DNA of 64,000 bases from Myroides odoratus DSM 2801. GTDB taxonomy: Bacteria; Bacteroidota; Bacteroidia; Flavobacteriales; Flavobacteriaceae. Positions 16,301-25,529 of this stretch are shown here, in pieces. Every line of letters begins with the position of its first letter. Positions within the stretch are counted from its first letter, which is position 1. The translations under genes were made by a program, and so were the position numbers. The DNA lies in contig NZ_CM001437.1 in assembly GCF_000243275.1 (NCBI RefSeq), positions 3,095,092 through 3,159,091 of the forward strand. Direction: 5' to 3'. The notes below the pieces were generated by a model. It did not search any database. It was not told the DNA's origin and saw only the letters and a program-made list of their open reading frames with translations.

Positions 16301-19084
16301 ATGAAAAGAAAATTACTATCAATCGCCATGTTGCTTTTAGCTTCCACCATTCAGGCGCAGGTAGGTATTGGAACAGTAACCCCAAACAAATCAGCTGAAT
16401 TGACGCTGTGGTCTAAAGATAAGGGATTGCTTATTCCTAATATTCCACTGGAAAGTACCACAGATAGGACAACTATTGCAAATGGAAATGTAGAAAGTTT
16501 ATTAGTATATGCTACTATAAAACAAGGTGATATTGAGCCCGGTTTTTACTATTGGGATAAAACGAAATGGACGCGTATTGTAGCCGATACTGATATTGCG
16601 AAATTGGTGATCAATAATTTTACGGAGATTGTTAATAATGAGAACGTAAGATATGAAATTGAACAGATCTTTAAAACCATAGGAGGTAATGTGTATTATG
16701 ATGGTACTCAATTTGAGTATATGGATAGTGAAGGGGTAAAACACGTCATTAATTTTGCTGAGCTTGTTCAGGCTAATGAGACCTTAACTATTTTAGGCTA
16801 TGATGCAGTAGCAGGTATACTAACGTATCAGGATGAAAATGGCGATAGTATAGCGGTTGACATTAAAGGAGCAGTTAAGTCTTTTGAAACAGTAACGAGT
16901 GTTACCAGTGATGCGAATGCAGGAACTATTACGTTCAAAGATGAAAGTGGAGTTGAAACTGTGTTGAACATCCGTCAGTTGGTCCAAGCCAACGAAACCT
17001 TAACTATTTTAGATTATAATGTAACAACGGGCGCCCTAACGTATCAAGATGAAAGAGGAAATACGATAACAGTTGATATCAAAGCAGCAGTTAAATCCTT
17101 TGAAACAGTAACGAGTGTGACCAGTGATGCGAATACTGGAACCATTACGTTTAAAGATGAAAGTGGGGGTGAAACTATTTTGAACATCCGTCAGTTGGTT
17201 CAAGCCAATGAAACCTTAACCGTTTTAGATTATAATGTAACAACGGGTACCTTAACCTATCAAGATGAAAGAGGAAATACGGTAACAGTTGACATTAAAG
17301 GAGCGGTTAAGTCTTTTGAAACAGTAACCAGTATAGCAAGCGATCCTAATGCAGGAACTATTACGTTCAGTGATGAAAAAGGAATAAATACAGTGTTGGA
17401 TATTAATCAGCTGATTGCACTTAGTGAAACATTAACTATTTTATCTTACAACGAAACGACAGGGATTTTGCGCTATCAAGATGAAAAAGGAAATACGACA
17501 GATGTTGATATTAAAGGAGCGGTAAGATTTCATGAAACCTTAACTGTTTTGGGCTATAATACTACTACAGGAGCATTAACCTATCAAGATGAAAAAGGAA
17601 ATACAGTAGTAGTAGATATTAAAGCGGCTATCAAATCTTTCGAAACGGTTACAAGTGTAACGAGTAATGAAACAGCTGGAACTATAATCTATAAAGACGA
17701 AAGAGGAAGTGATACTGTTTTAAATATTACCCCTATCGTTAAAGCAACTGAAACATTGACTATTCTGGGCTATGATGCAACAACAGGAGCCTTGACCTAC
17801 CAAGATGAAAAAGGGAATACTTCAACAGTTGATATCAAAGGTGCAGTTCATACGTTTGAGACTGTTACCAGTATAACTAGTAATAATGCAAATGGAACTA
17901 TTACATTCAAAGACGAAAAAGGCGTTGATACAATAGTGAATATTAATCAGTTGGTAACGCTGACTGAAACGCTGACTGTTTTAACGTATGATCCATCAAC
18001 TGGAATATTAACGTATGTAGATGAGGTTGGGAATACTTCAACTATGGATATCAAGGAGGTTATTAAAAACAATGAAACCCTAACTGTTTTAGGCTATGAT
18101 GCAACAACAGGATCTTTAACGTATAAAGATGAAGCCGGAAATACGTCCATTGTAGATATCAAAGCAGCTGTTCAAACACATGAAACCTTAACTATTTTAG
18201 GATATGATACAGCTACAGGAACGTTAACGTATAAGGATGAGAAAGGAAATACAACAACAGTAGATGTCAAAGCAGCTGTTCAAGCCTATGAAACATTAAC
18301 GGTTTTAGCCTATAATGAAACTACAGGGATGTTGACGTATAAGGATGAAAAAGGCATTACGGCAACGGTAGATTTAAAATCGGCGATTAAAGCACATGAG
18401 ACGGTTACCAAATTGGTTGATAATAACAACGGAACCTTGACCTATTATAATGAAAGTGAGATAGATGCTACAGGTGTGCCTATTGCTAATACCGGGCTTA
18501 CATTTAGAATACCTAAAACAGAATCATACGAGTTAACAAATGTTTTAACCCCTGGAAATGCACAAAGTTTTCCAAGTGAATGGGATTATGAAACTATGGT
18601 TAATGACTATAATGGAACAGATTTTTATGCTTTGACGCAAGCAACTCCGCTTACTATTTTTACTAGTTATTTCGATACCAATTCGAATCCAGGCGATACA
18701 AAATTTATGAATTTTGATTTCTTTGTGGAATGTACTGCCTTAACGATTGGCAACACAAATCCCAATAAACAAGTTTTAACAGAACTAGAGGTCCAGGTTT
18801 TAATTAATGATGTTTTAGTGAAAAGGTTTTTTCCTTTGAGATACACGTTTGGAAAAGAGGAAGGATATGAGCAAAATCATATTAGACATTATGGAGGAAT
18901 ACTATCGTATTCAGATAATTTAAATCTTATTCCAACGGATAATAAATTGGAAATTAGAATTTGCCCTACACGAACTAGTTTTTACAATAATGAAGGAACG
19001 CGAACTGGCTCTTTCTTGAGAGGGTCTAAGACGTTGTCTATAAAAGTTTTAGATCCTATATTTCACATTTTCGAAAAACAATAA
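16301..19084 (+). CDS. Repeat-rich secreted surface protein with QVGIGT head
   Basis: 927 residues from the ATG at 16301 (a TTG nine bases earlier is less likely). Signal peptide at 1-20, cleaved before QVGIGT. The head (residues 20-100) has the pattern TPNKSAELTLWSKDKGLLIP followed by ESLLVYATIKQGDIEPGFYYWD, also found at 26708 and 61098. Residues 160-699 hold fifteen 36-residue repeats of two subtypes: ETLT...LTYQDE.GNT..VDIK and ETVT...ITFKDE.G..T.LNI. A unique C-terminal domain of about 190 residues follows, ending without a recognisable T9SS sorting signal. The gene lies four bases before the type-B sorted protein gene, at the head of a likely six-gene unit. Probable extracellular filament or adhesin; function inferred. 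Confidence 0.85.
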   Translation: MKRKLLSIAMLLLASTIQAQVGIGTVTPNKSAELTLWSKDKGLLIPNIPLESTTDRTTIANGNVESLLVYATIKQGDIEPGFYYWDKTKWTRIVADTDIAKLVINNFTEIVNNENVRYEIEQIFKTIGGNVYYDGTQFEYMDSEGVKHVINFAELVQANETLTILGYDAVAGILTYQDENGDSIAVDIKGAVKSFETVTSVTSDANAGTITFKDESGVETVLNIRQLVQANETLTILDYNVTTGALTYQDERGNTITVDIKAAVKSFETVTSVTSDANTGTITFKDESGGETILNIRQLVQANETLTVLDYNVTTGTLTYQDERGNTVTVDIKGAVKSFETVTSIASDPNAGTITFSDEKGINTVLDINQLIALSETLTILSYNETTGILRYQDEKGNTTDVDIKGAVRFHETLTVLGYNTTTGALTYQDEKGNTVVVDIKAAIKSFETVTSVTSNETAGTIIYKDERGSDTVLNITPIVKATETLTILGYDATTGALTYQDEKGNTSTVDIKGAVHTFETVTSITSNNANGTITFKDEKGVDTIVNINQLVTLTETLTVLTYDPSTGILTYVDEVGNTSTMDIKEVIKNNETLTVLGYDATTGSLTYKDEAGNTSIVDIKAAVQTHETLTILGYDTATGTLTYKDEKGNTTTVDVKAAVQAYETLTVLAYNETTGMLTYKDEKGITATVDLKSAIKAHETVTKLVDNNNGTLTYYNESEIDATGVPIANTGLTFRIPKTESYELTNVLTPGNAQSFPSEWDYETMVNDYNGTDFYALTQATPLTIFTSYFDTNSNPGDTKFMNFDFFVECTALTIGNTNPNKQVLTELEVQVLINDVLVKRFFPLRYTFGKEEGYEQNHIRHYGGILSYSDNLNLIPTDNKLEIRICPTRTSFYNNEGTRTGSFLRGSKTLSIKVLDPIFHIFEKQ
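16778..18397 (+). repeat. Fifteen in-gene 108-bp repeats
   Basis: Fifteen units of exactly 108 bases (36 codons) inside the surface protein gene, with a degenerate sixteenth from 18398. The two subtypes alternate in the first half, while the last four units are mostly one subtype. The copies are clearly diverged, unlike the nearly identical repeats at 61.4-64.0 kb. Confidence 0.9.
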
Positions 19085-19088
19085 CGCT

Positions 19089-20357
19089 ATGAAAAAGTAC
19101 GTTCAAGTATTTGTGTGTTTTTTGGTCGGAGTCATGCCCATTTTTGGGCAGGCTCCATTCCAAAAAGCAATGGTTAATCAAGGTACGCTAACAATTACTC
19201 CTGCAGCAGTAGTTAGTACGAGCTATGATTTTGACAACACGGCAAGTGGAGTCATAAAGAATGATGGAACGACCTATTATTACGGTAATTTCAACAATGA
19301 TAATCTATATTATTATAACGATCAGCTTCCAACAGCACAAGCAATTTTCACTCCTTTAGAAGGTACTCAAGGAGCTCAACAAATCACGGGTGATAAACCT
19401 ACTGATTTTTATGATGTTGTTTTTGATAATCCTACACCAATTATGGGATTTGATGTGAAGACGGAGATGAATGTTAAAGGAAGTGCTGATTTTCGAGAGG
19501 GAATCGTACAGGTAGATTCATTGGCAGGGATGTTGACCTTTCACCCAGGTGCAAAGGCTATGAATCCTTCTGATCAAAGCCATGTTGAAGGCTATGTTGA
19601 GAAAATAGGCAAGGAAAATTTTGTATTTCCTATTGGAGATAAAGGGGTGTACCGCCATGCTACGATAGCTGCCATTCCAAGTGAGAAACAGGCTTATCAA
19701 AGTAAGTACATCTTAAATGATCACGAATTTTTTCGCCAACACGACAAAATGGACCGACCAATAGCGGCGCTCAACACAAAAGAATATTGGAAACTAGAGA
19801 AGCCCAATACTGCCCAAGGTGAGATTTTGTTGACGTTGAGTTGGGATACTCGAACAACAACCCCAGAAGTCTTAACAGGTGATATAAGCAATTTACACAT
19901 TGTGCGTTGGGATGATACACGAGGGATGTGGGTTGATCAAGGTGGAGTTATTTCCTCAGATTTACAAGAGGTGACGACTGCCGTAACAGGCAATGGTTAT
20001 TTTACTTTGGCTACGGTTTTACCTTTTTCTACGGAGGATAATGAAGTTATTATTTACAATCTTGTTTCACCTAATGGGGATGAAAAGAATGATTATTTCT
20101 ATATAGAAAACATTCAGATGTACCCGAATAATCAGGTGGAGATTTACAATCGTTGGGGGGTTAAAGTATACGAGACTACAAATTATGATTCTGCGGATAA
20201 TGTATTTCGCGGTTACTCAGAAGGACGTGTGACAATCAATAAAGATAAAGCTCTTCCAACGGGCACCTATTTCTATATTGTTACCTATGAAATTAAAGAT
20301 AAGGGCGGCTCTCATATAGTCAAGAAATCAGGATATCTCCATTTAGAAACAGAATAA
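19089..20357 (+). CDS. T9SS type-B sorted protein (gliding-motility-associated C-terminal domain)
   Basis: A 422-residue protein with a signal peptide (residues 1-20, cleavage after IFG). The body is strand-rich and includes YVEKIGKENFVFPIGDKG and NTKEYWKLEK. The last 90 residues form the type-B sorting domain (TIGR04131 type): SPNGDEKNDYFYIENIQMYP, then EIYNRWGVKVYE and LPTGTYFYIVTYE. Type-B domains direct T9SS export and, in Flavobacterium, depend on SprF-like partners; a PorP/SprF gene follows 13 bases later, which fits. A paralogue is at 31188. It lies four bases behind the repeat surface protein, so it may be its surface anchor or partner, which is inference. Confidence 0.9.
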   Translation: MKKYVQVFVCFLVGVMPIFGQAPFQKAMVNQGTLTITPAAVVSTSYDFDNTASGVIKNDGTTYYYGNFNNDNLYYYNDQLPTAQAIFTPLEGTQGAQQITGDKPTDFYDVVFDNPTPIMGFDVKTEMNVKGSADFREGIVQVDSLAGMLTFHPGAKAMNPSDQSHVEGYVEKIGKENFVFPIGDKGVYRHATIAAIPSEKQAYQSKYILNDHEFFRQHDKMDRPIAALNTKEYWKLEKPNTAQGEILLTLSWDTRTTTPEVLTGDISNLHIVRWDDTRGMWVDQGGVISSDLQEVTTAVTGNGYFTLATVLPFSTEDNEVIIYNLVSPNGDEKNDYFYIENIQMYPNNQVEIYNRWGVKVYETTNYDSADNVFRGYSEGRVTINKDKALPTGTYFYIVTYEIKDKGGSHIVKKSGYLHLETE

Positions 20358-20370
20358 AAATAGAAGAGCA

Positions 20371-21300
20371 GTGGAAAAGAAGACAATATATTATGGACTA
20401 AGTTTAGTAGTACTAAGCTTTTTGTCCCCCTCGGTGCATGCCCAACAAGATCCTCAGTACACCCATTATATGTATAATCACTCAAACATCAATCCTGCTT
20501 ATGCAGGAAGCACGGAGGGATTACAACTTTTTGGGTTGTATCGTACACAATGGGTTGGCCTTGATGGCGCACCAAAAACGGCTACCCTTTCAGCTACTAC
20601 GCCTTTGGGAACTAGTGGCTTGGGGTTAGGTGTGAATTTTACCAATGACCGAATTGGTGTCATGAATGAAAATACACTTTCCATCGATTTATCGTATGCG
20701 ATTGATTTGAATTACAACTATAAACTAGCTTTTGGGTTAAAAGGAAGTGGTAGTTTATTAGACGTCACCTATAGTGATTTGAAAATTTATGATGGTACTG
20801 ATCCAGTAGCAGCAACCGATATTAGTAATTCATTTACCCCTAATTTGGGAGCGGGATTGTTTTTGTATTCAGATAAATCCTATGTAGGGGTTTCAGCACC
20901 CAATTTGTTTACGCAAGCTCGTTATGATGATAATCAGTTGAATACACTGCATCAAAAGTTGCACTTGTATGTTACAGGAGGGCATGTATTTGATTTGAAT
21001 GCCAATTTACAGTTTAAACCAGCGGCTATGATTAAGATGGAAGAAGGCTCGCCGCTTCAGGTAGATGTTAGTGCGAATTTTATGTTTATGGAGAAGTTTA
21101 CCTTAGGAGCGGCTTACCGCTGGGATGCCTCAGTGAGTGGATTAGTAGGATTTCAAGTATCCAAGAACTTGATGCTTGGTTATAGTTATGATGCAGATAC
21201 ATCGAGATTGGCGCATTATAATTCGGGATCGCATGAGGTTTTTCTCCGCTTTAATTTGTTTAACAGCCATAAGCGCATTGCTGCGCCGAGGTTCTTTTAA
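20371..21300 (+). CDS. PorP/SprF-family type IX secretion membrane protein
   Basis: A 309-residue outer-membrane protein of the PorP/SprF family. It starts at a GTG, since the signal peptide (KKTIYYGLSLVVLSFLSPSV, cleaved after HAQ) begins there. Family hallmarks are QDPQYTHYMYNHSNINPAYA directly after cleavage, then RTQWVGLDGAPKT, NDRIG and the C-terminal barrel strand ending in LRFNLF. SprF acts with T9SS cargo that carries type-B sorting domains, such as SprB, for secretion or surface attachment. Here it directly follows a type-B sorted protein and precedes a PorE-like OmpA protein by three bases, so the three probably work together. A paralogue lies at 24269. Confidence 0.93.
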   Translation: MEKKTIYYGLSLVVLSFLSPSVHAQQDPQYTHYMYNHSNINPAYAGSTEGLQLFGLYRTQWVGLDGAPKTATLSATTPLGTSGLGLGVNFTNDRIGVMNENTLSIDLSYAIDLNYNYKLAFGLKGSGSLLDVTYSDLKIYDGTDPVAATDISNSFTPNLGAGLFLYSDKSYVGVSAPNLFTQARYDDNQLNTLHQKLHLYVTGGHVFDLNANLQFKPAAMIKMEEGSPLQVDVSANFMFMEKFTLGAAYRWDASVSGLVGFQVSKNLMLGYSYDADTSRLAHYNSGSHEVFLRFNLFNSHKRIAAPRFF

Positions 21301-21303
21301 AAG

Positions 21304-23271
21304 ATGAAAATGATGGTAAGAGAACTACATATAGGATTACTGAGCTTATTTATCAGCATGGGAACCGTCGGTTATAGTCAAGTAAAGAAGGAAAAATTGG
21401 CTAATGAAAGGTATGATGACATGGCATATGCTAATGCGATTGAACTATACGAGAATCTAGCTAAGAAAGGATATGTAAATACTTCGATCTTACAGAAATT
21501 AGGAGACTCGTATTACTTTAATGGCAAACTTGCTCAAGCCAATCAATGGTATACCGAATTATTTGAAGGAGAATACAAAGGCAAGGATTTAAAGGCATTG
21601 CCTTCTGAATATTATTACCGCTATGCTCAAACGCTAAAAAGCGTTGAGGACTATAAGAAGTCCCTGGAGTTTATGAATGCATTTGCAACTATGGAACAGA
21701 ATGATTCTCGTACAACATTGTACAACAAGAATCGCGATTACCTGTCTCATATTGAAAATCATTCGGATTTGTATGAGGTGAAGCCATTGAGTATTAATAC
21801 GGAATATTCAGACTACGGGGGGAGTATGTTGGGAGATGATCTAGTATTTACTTCCGCTCGTTCTACTTCCAAGGTTAAGGATCGTCAATTACATCCGTGG
21901 ACCAATGAGAGCTATACGAGTTTGTATCGAGTTAAAGTAGGCCCAGAAGGCTTGGGAGTACCAGAACGATTCTCTACAAATTTGGATTCTCAAGTCAATG
22001 ATGCAACTGCTGTTTTTACTGAAGATGGAAAGACGATGTATTTTACACGTAACAATTCCAAACACAATGGAAAGAGCAAACAAAATAAAGAACAAACCTC
22101 GATGTTGAAGATCTATAAGGCAGTAAAGCAAGGGGATGGGCAGTGGGGACAGGTAGAAGCATTGCCGATAAATTCGGACAATTACAATACCGCTCATCCC
22201 GCTTTATCTCCTGATGGGAAGTGGTTGTATTTTGCCTCTGATCGCCCAGAAAGCATAGGAGAGTCTGATTTATATCGCGTGGCGTTGTATTCCAATGGAA
22301 GTTATGGTCTAGTAGAAAGTTTAGGAGTGGGAATCAATACGGCAGGACGTGAGAGTTTTCCTTTTATTTCCTCAGATTCTCAGCTGTATTTTTCATCTAA
22401 TGGTCATCCTGGATTAGGAGGATTGGATGTTTTTGTAGCTAAACTTTATCCGGACGGAACTCTTGGACCCGTAGTGAATATGGGTAAACCAATCAATAGC
22501 TCGATGGATGATTTTGGTTTTTACTTTGATCCCAAAGAAAAGAAGGGATTTGTGAGCTCAAACCGCGCTGGTGGACATGGGGCGGATGATATTTATTTGG
22601 TTGCAGAAAAACCATGTACGCAGATCATCGAAGGAAAAGTATATGATAAACGCACCCAAGGAGCGTTGTCTGATGCCAAAGTGATTATCTATGATGCACA
22701 ATACCAACATGTAGATACGCTTCGCACGAATCATCGAGGTTATTACAGTAGTGAACTGCTTAGTTGTGGAACTAAATACCGTATTAAGGTTGAGCATCCA
22801 TCGTATAATACGGTTGAAGTGACCTTTAATGCGGATCAAAAACCAGGAATTAAAACGATGGATATTGGTTTAGAAGAAATTATTATCCCAATTGAAGTAG
22901 ATGACGATTTGTTTAAAACATTAGATCTAGAACCGATTTATTTTGATTTTGACAGTGCAGTGATTCGCTACGATGCTTCGATTGAGCTGATGAAAATAGT
23001 GGAGTTGATGATGAAATATCCGAAGCTGAAGATTGATATTCGCTCGCATAGTGACAGTAAAGGAAATGACGCGTATAACTTGAAATTATCTGATCGACGT
23101 GCAAAATCTACGATGGACTGGATGGTGAAGCAAGGCATAGCTGCTAATCGTTTAAGCGGTAGAGGTTATGGAGAGACGCGTTTGTTGAACAAATGCAGCA
23201 ATGGAGTTCCTTGTAGTGAATCAGAACATCAAGAAAATAGACGTAGTGAATTTATCGTCATAGAAAAGTAA
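21304..23271 (+). CDS. PorE-like OmpA-family protein (TPR, propeller, CRD, OmpA)
   Basis: A 655-residue protein: signal peptide 1-25; TPR-like helices at about 30-150; a beta-propeller of PD40 type at about 165-440, with repeats such as HPALSPDGKWLYFASDRP and FYFDPKEKKGFVSSNR; a carboxypeptidase-regulatory-like domain at 445-530 (IEGKVYDKRTQGALSDAKV); and an OmpA C-terminal peptidoglycan-binding domain at 545-655 (IYFDFDSAVIR, SHSDSKGNDAYN, ENRRSEF). This is the domain order of Porphyromonas gingivalis PorE, a T9SS component that pairs with PorP. It lies three bases behind a PorP/SprF gene. It should sit in the periplasm and tie an outer-membrane assembly to the cell wall. The leading Met-Lys-Met-Met leaves the exact start open by up to three codons. 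Confidence 0.92.
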   Translation: MKMMVRELHIGLLSLFISMGTVGYSQVKKEKLANERYDDMAYANAIELYENLAKKGYVNTSILQKLGDSYYFNGKLAQANQWYTELFEGEYKGKDLKALPSEYYYRYAQTLKSVEDYKKSLEFMNAFATMEQNDSRTTLYNKNRDYLSHIENHSDLYEVKPLSINTEYSDYGGSMLGDDLVFTSARSTSKVKDRQLHPWTNESYTSLYRVKVGPEGLGVPERFSTNLDSQVNDATAVFTEDGKTMYFTRNNSKHNGKSKQNKEQTSMLKIYKAVKQGDGQWGQVEALPINSDNYNTAHPALSPDGKWLYFASDRPESIGESDLYRVALYSNGSYGLVESLGVGINTAGRESFPFISSDSQLYFSSNGHPGLGGLDVFVAKLYPDGTLGPVVNMGKPINSSMDDFGFYFDPKEKKGFVSSNRAGGHGADDIYLVAEKPCTQIIEGKVYDKRTQGALSDAKVIIYDAQYQHVDTLRTNHRGYYSSELLSCGTKYRIKVEHPSYNTVEVTFNADQKPGIKTMDIGLEEIIIPIEVDDDLFKTLDLEPIYFDFDSAVIRYDASIELMKIVELMMKYPKLKIDIRSHSDSKGNDAYNLKLSDRRAKSTMDWMVKQGIAANRLSGRGYGETRLLNKCSNGVPCSESEHQENRRSEFIVIEK

Positions 23272-23338
23272 GTGGTAAATAATGCAAGCTACTTTTAGGT
23301 CATCGCGCTGTGAGATGTAAAACAAACAGCTGGAGTAC

Positions 23339-23372
23339 AGAAAGCTCCATTATTTGGAGCTTTCTACTTTTT
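23339..23372 (+). terminator. Rho-independent terminator
   Basis: Arms AGAAAGCTCC and GGAGCTTTCT followed by ACTTTTT, ending the repeat protein / type-B / PorP / PorE-like unit. Confidence 0.85.
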
Positions 23373-24268
23373 GTAAGAAAAGAAAAATATTCAGAGCCAA
23401 GAAAAACAAGAGAACTGACAAGGAAAATAACATGATTTTTGGCTTGGCAAGAATTAAATTTAAATCAACAAAAAATAGTTGGTTAATGTATTTATCGTTC
23501 TTTGAATGACTGTATAGCGTTGGAATTAATTAATAATTGGTTTGTATAGATAAAAGGTGCTATGAGCTGTTGGTAACAGTATGGTAAATGAATAAAAATG
23601 AACAGTAGTGTGGCGTTTAAATGGTAAAAATAATTTATTTTTTTAAAGTACTCGTGCTACTTTGAGGAGGTCGATGTTTGATAATTGATGGAGAATATGA
23701 AGGTGAATTTTAAATAATTGTTCTACTTTTTTAAAAATAACTTGTTTGTTTTGAATGAATGAAAGGAGTCAATAAACAAAACACTACTGTAATTTTAAGC
23801 GAATTGATCAATTGGTTTGACTGTTTACTAATTTGCTAATATCACCTTTTTTTATTTACACTTTAGTGTTGGATTTTTTTGCTGTTTCTTGAATTTTGTT
23901 CAATGAAAAAGTATAACCTATTTACAAGATTGTTCCTATTTGTTTAGCGGATTGCTCTCCTGTTCTTGAAGGTGAAAAGTACAAGCTTGTCATTGTTTAT
24001 GTTGTTATAATCAGGAGAGTTGGGGAATAAAACTAGGAATGAATAGGAAAAAGTTAATCTGTTGTTTCCAAGAAGTATTGCCCATTTATGGGCAAACTTC
24101 TTTTTTTAAATAAGAGAACTGCAGAGGAAAGGGGAAATACTACGTCAAAAAAACAGTTGGATGATGTAACAAACAAAGAACCAGTAAAATACGGGTTTGT
24201 CAAGTTTGTTCGTAAGAATGATCCGCTGTGATACCTATTGTGCATAGAAATCAGTTAATATAGAACCC
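23373..24268. other. Near-900-base non-coding region with internal terminator
   Basis: No coding frame of any credit on either strand and very AT-rich. A strong terminator at 24071-24107 lies 160 bases before the second PorP/SprF gene, so some transcript from this region must end there: an untranslated RNA, a long leader under attenuation, or the tail of a decayed gene. I cannot tell which. Confidence 0.5.
24071..24107 (+). terminator. Terminator upstream of second PorP/SprF gene
   Basis: Arms GAAGTATTGCCC and GGGCAAACTTC (one mismatch and one bulged base) around ATTTAT, followed by seven T. No gene precedes it within 700 bases. Confidence 0.75.
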
Positions 24269-25189
24269 GTGAAAAAACAAATAATTAAAACAATAAGCCT
24301 TTTGACTTTAGGTGTTTGTTCGTCGCTACATGCCCAACAAAATCCTGTGTATACACAATATATGTACAATCCAACCATCATAAACCCAGCATATGCTGCA
24401 AGTAAAGAATCCATGAGTTTTTTCGGTTTATATCGAAATCAATGGGTAGGAATTGACGGTGCGCCTAAAACTGCAAATGTTGGTTTTACTACACCATTAA
24501 ATAATCCAAAATTAGGATTAGGTGTCAATTTTGTCAACGATCACATTGGAGCATTAGACGAGAATAGTATTTCTTTTGATTTGGCGTATACCCTTGATGT
24601 CGATGCACAGTATAAATTAGCCTTGGGATTAAAAGGAACAGCGAATCTATTAAGTATGTCGTACTCTAAATTGAATATTTACGATCAAACAATGCCATTT
24701 GCTTATGAGGATGTGAAAAATAAATTTAGCCCCAATATTGGTGCGGGTGCTTATTTATATTCTGATGTAGCTTATTTAGGTTTATCAGTTCCAAAAGTAT
24801 TTAAAGTAGATTATTACGATGATATAAAAAGAAGAACGATGCGTCAACAGCCTTTGTTTTATATGATGGGAGGATATGTTTTTGATTTAGGATCAGATTG
24901 GTTATTAAAACCCGCTTTTTTATCTAAAATAGGAAGCGGTAAACCTTCAGTAGATCTGACAGCAAATTTCTTGTTTCAAGAAAAATTTACCATCGGAACG
25001 GCTTATCGCTGGAATGCTAGTATCAGTGCCTTAACTGGTTTTCAAATTGATGAAAATTGGTTTTTGGGTTATGCGTATGATTTTGATACGACAAAATTGA
25101 ATCCATATAATGCAGGGACACATGAAATTTTTATGCGTTTCGATTGGATGGGAAGTTTTACATCCAAAAGAAAAATGAGGTTCTTTTAA
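24269..25189 (+). CDS. PorP/SprF-family membrane protein, second copy
   Basis: A 306-residue paralogue of the protein at 20371. It also starts at a GTG, followed by a signal peptide (KKQIIKTISLLTLGVCSSL, cleaved after HAQ) and the family start QNPVYTQYMYNPTIINPAYA, then RNQWVGIDGAPKT, and a barrel that ends in FMRFDWM with a short basic tail. It differs from the first copy throughout, so the duplication is not recent. No type-B cargo gene stands directly next to it; the nearest are the one at 19089 and the one at 31188. It may serve either as a partner for export or anchoring. Confidence 0.92.
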   Translation: MKKQIIKTISLLTLGVCSSLHAQQNPVYTQYMYNPTIINPAYAASKESMSFFGLYRNQWVGIDGAPKTANVGFTTPLNNPKLGLGVNFVNDHIGALDENSISFDLAYTLDVDAQYKLALGLKGTANLLSMSYSKLNIYDQTMPFAYEDVKNKFSPNIGAGAYLYSDVAYLGLSVPKVFKVDYYDDIKRRTMRQQPLFYMMGGYVFDLGSDWLLKPAFLSKIGSGKPSVDLTANFLFQEKFTIGTAYRWNASISALTGFQIDENWFLGYAYDFDTTKLNPYNAGTHEIFMRFDWMGSFTSKRKMRFF

Positions 25190-25529
25190 TGGTGCAAATT
25201 ACAATAGTAAAAGTAGATAAAAGAGGGAAGTAAGCCCATAAAAGATGAATGTTGATCGGGAGGTATGAGGTGATGGAGAGCTATACGGTTTAGAAGATAA
25301 CAAAAAACTAGGCTTGATTGTTTTAGTACGTACAACTAGATACGAAGCTACATAAGAAAAAAAACAGCTCAAGCAAGTATTTAAAATCACAATAGAAACT
25401 TATTTTCTATTTTAAATGAAATAGAGAAATAATGTTGCGTGTAAACCACACAAGGGATACAGAAGTAGTTTAAAAGACATCCGTTGCTCATCTTGTGTTT
25501 ACTCGCCAACTTGAAATCTACAGCATACT
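25190..25529. other. Intergenic region, no gene seen
   Basis: 340 AT-rich bases between the second PorP/SprF gene and the first CI-like regulator. No terminator-like hairpin with T run and no coding frame. Confidence 0.4.

Noticed and set aside
24120..24240. A plus-strand stop-free stretch before the second PorP/SprF gene (ending KYGFVKFVRKNDPL) that might be a gene remnant
   Set aside because: It has no start codon, begins inside the terminator and has no similarity that I recognise; chance open frame is simpler.
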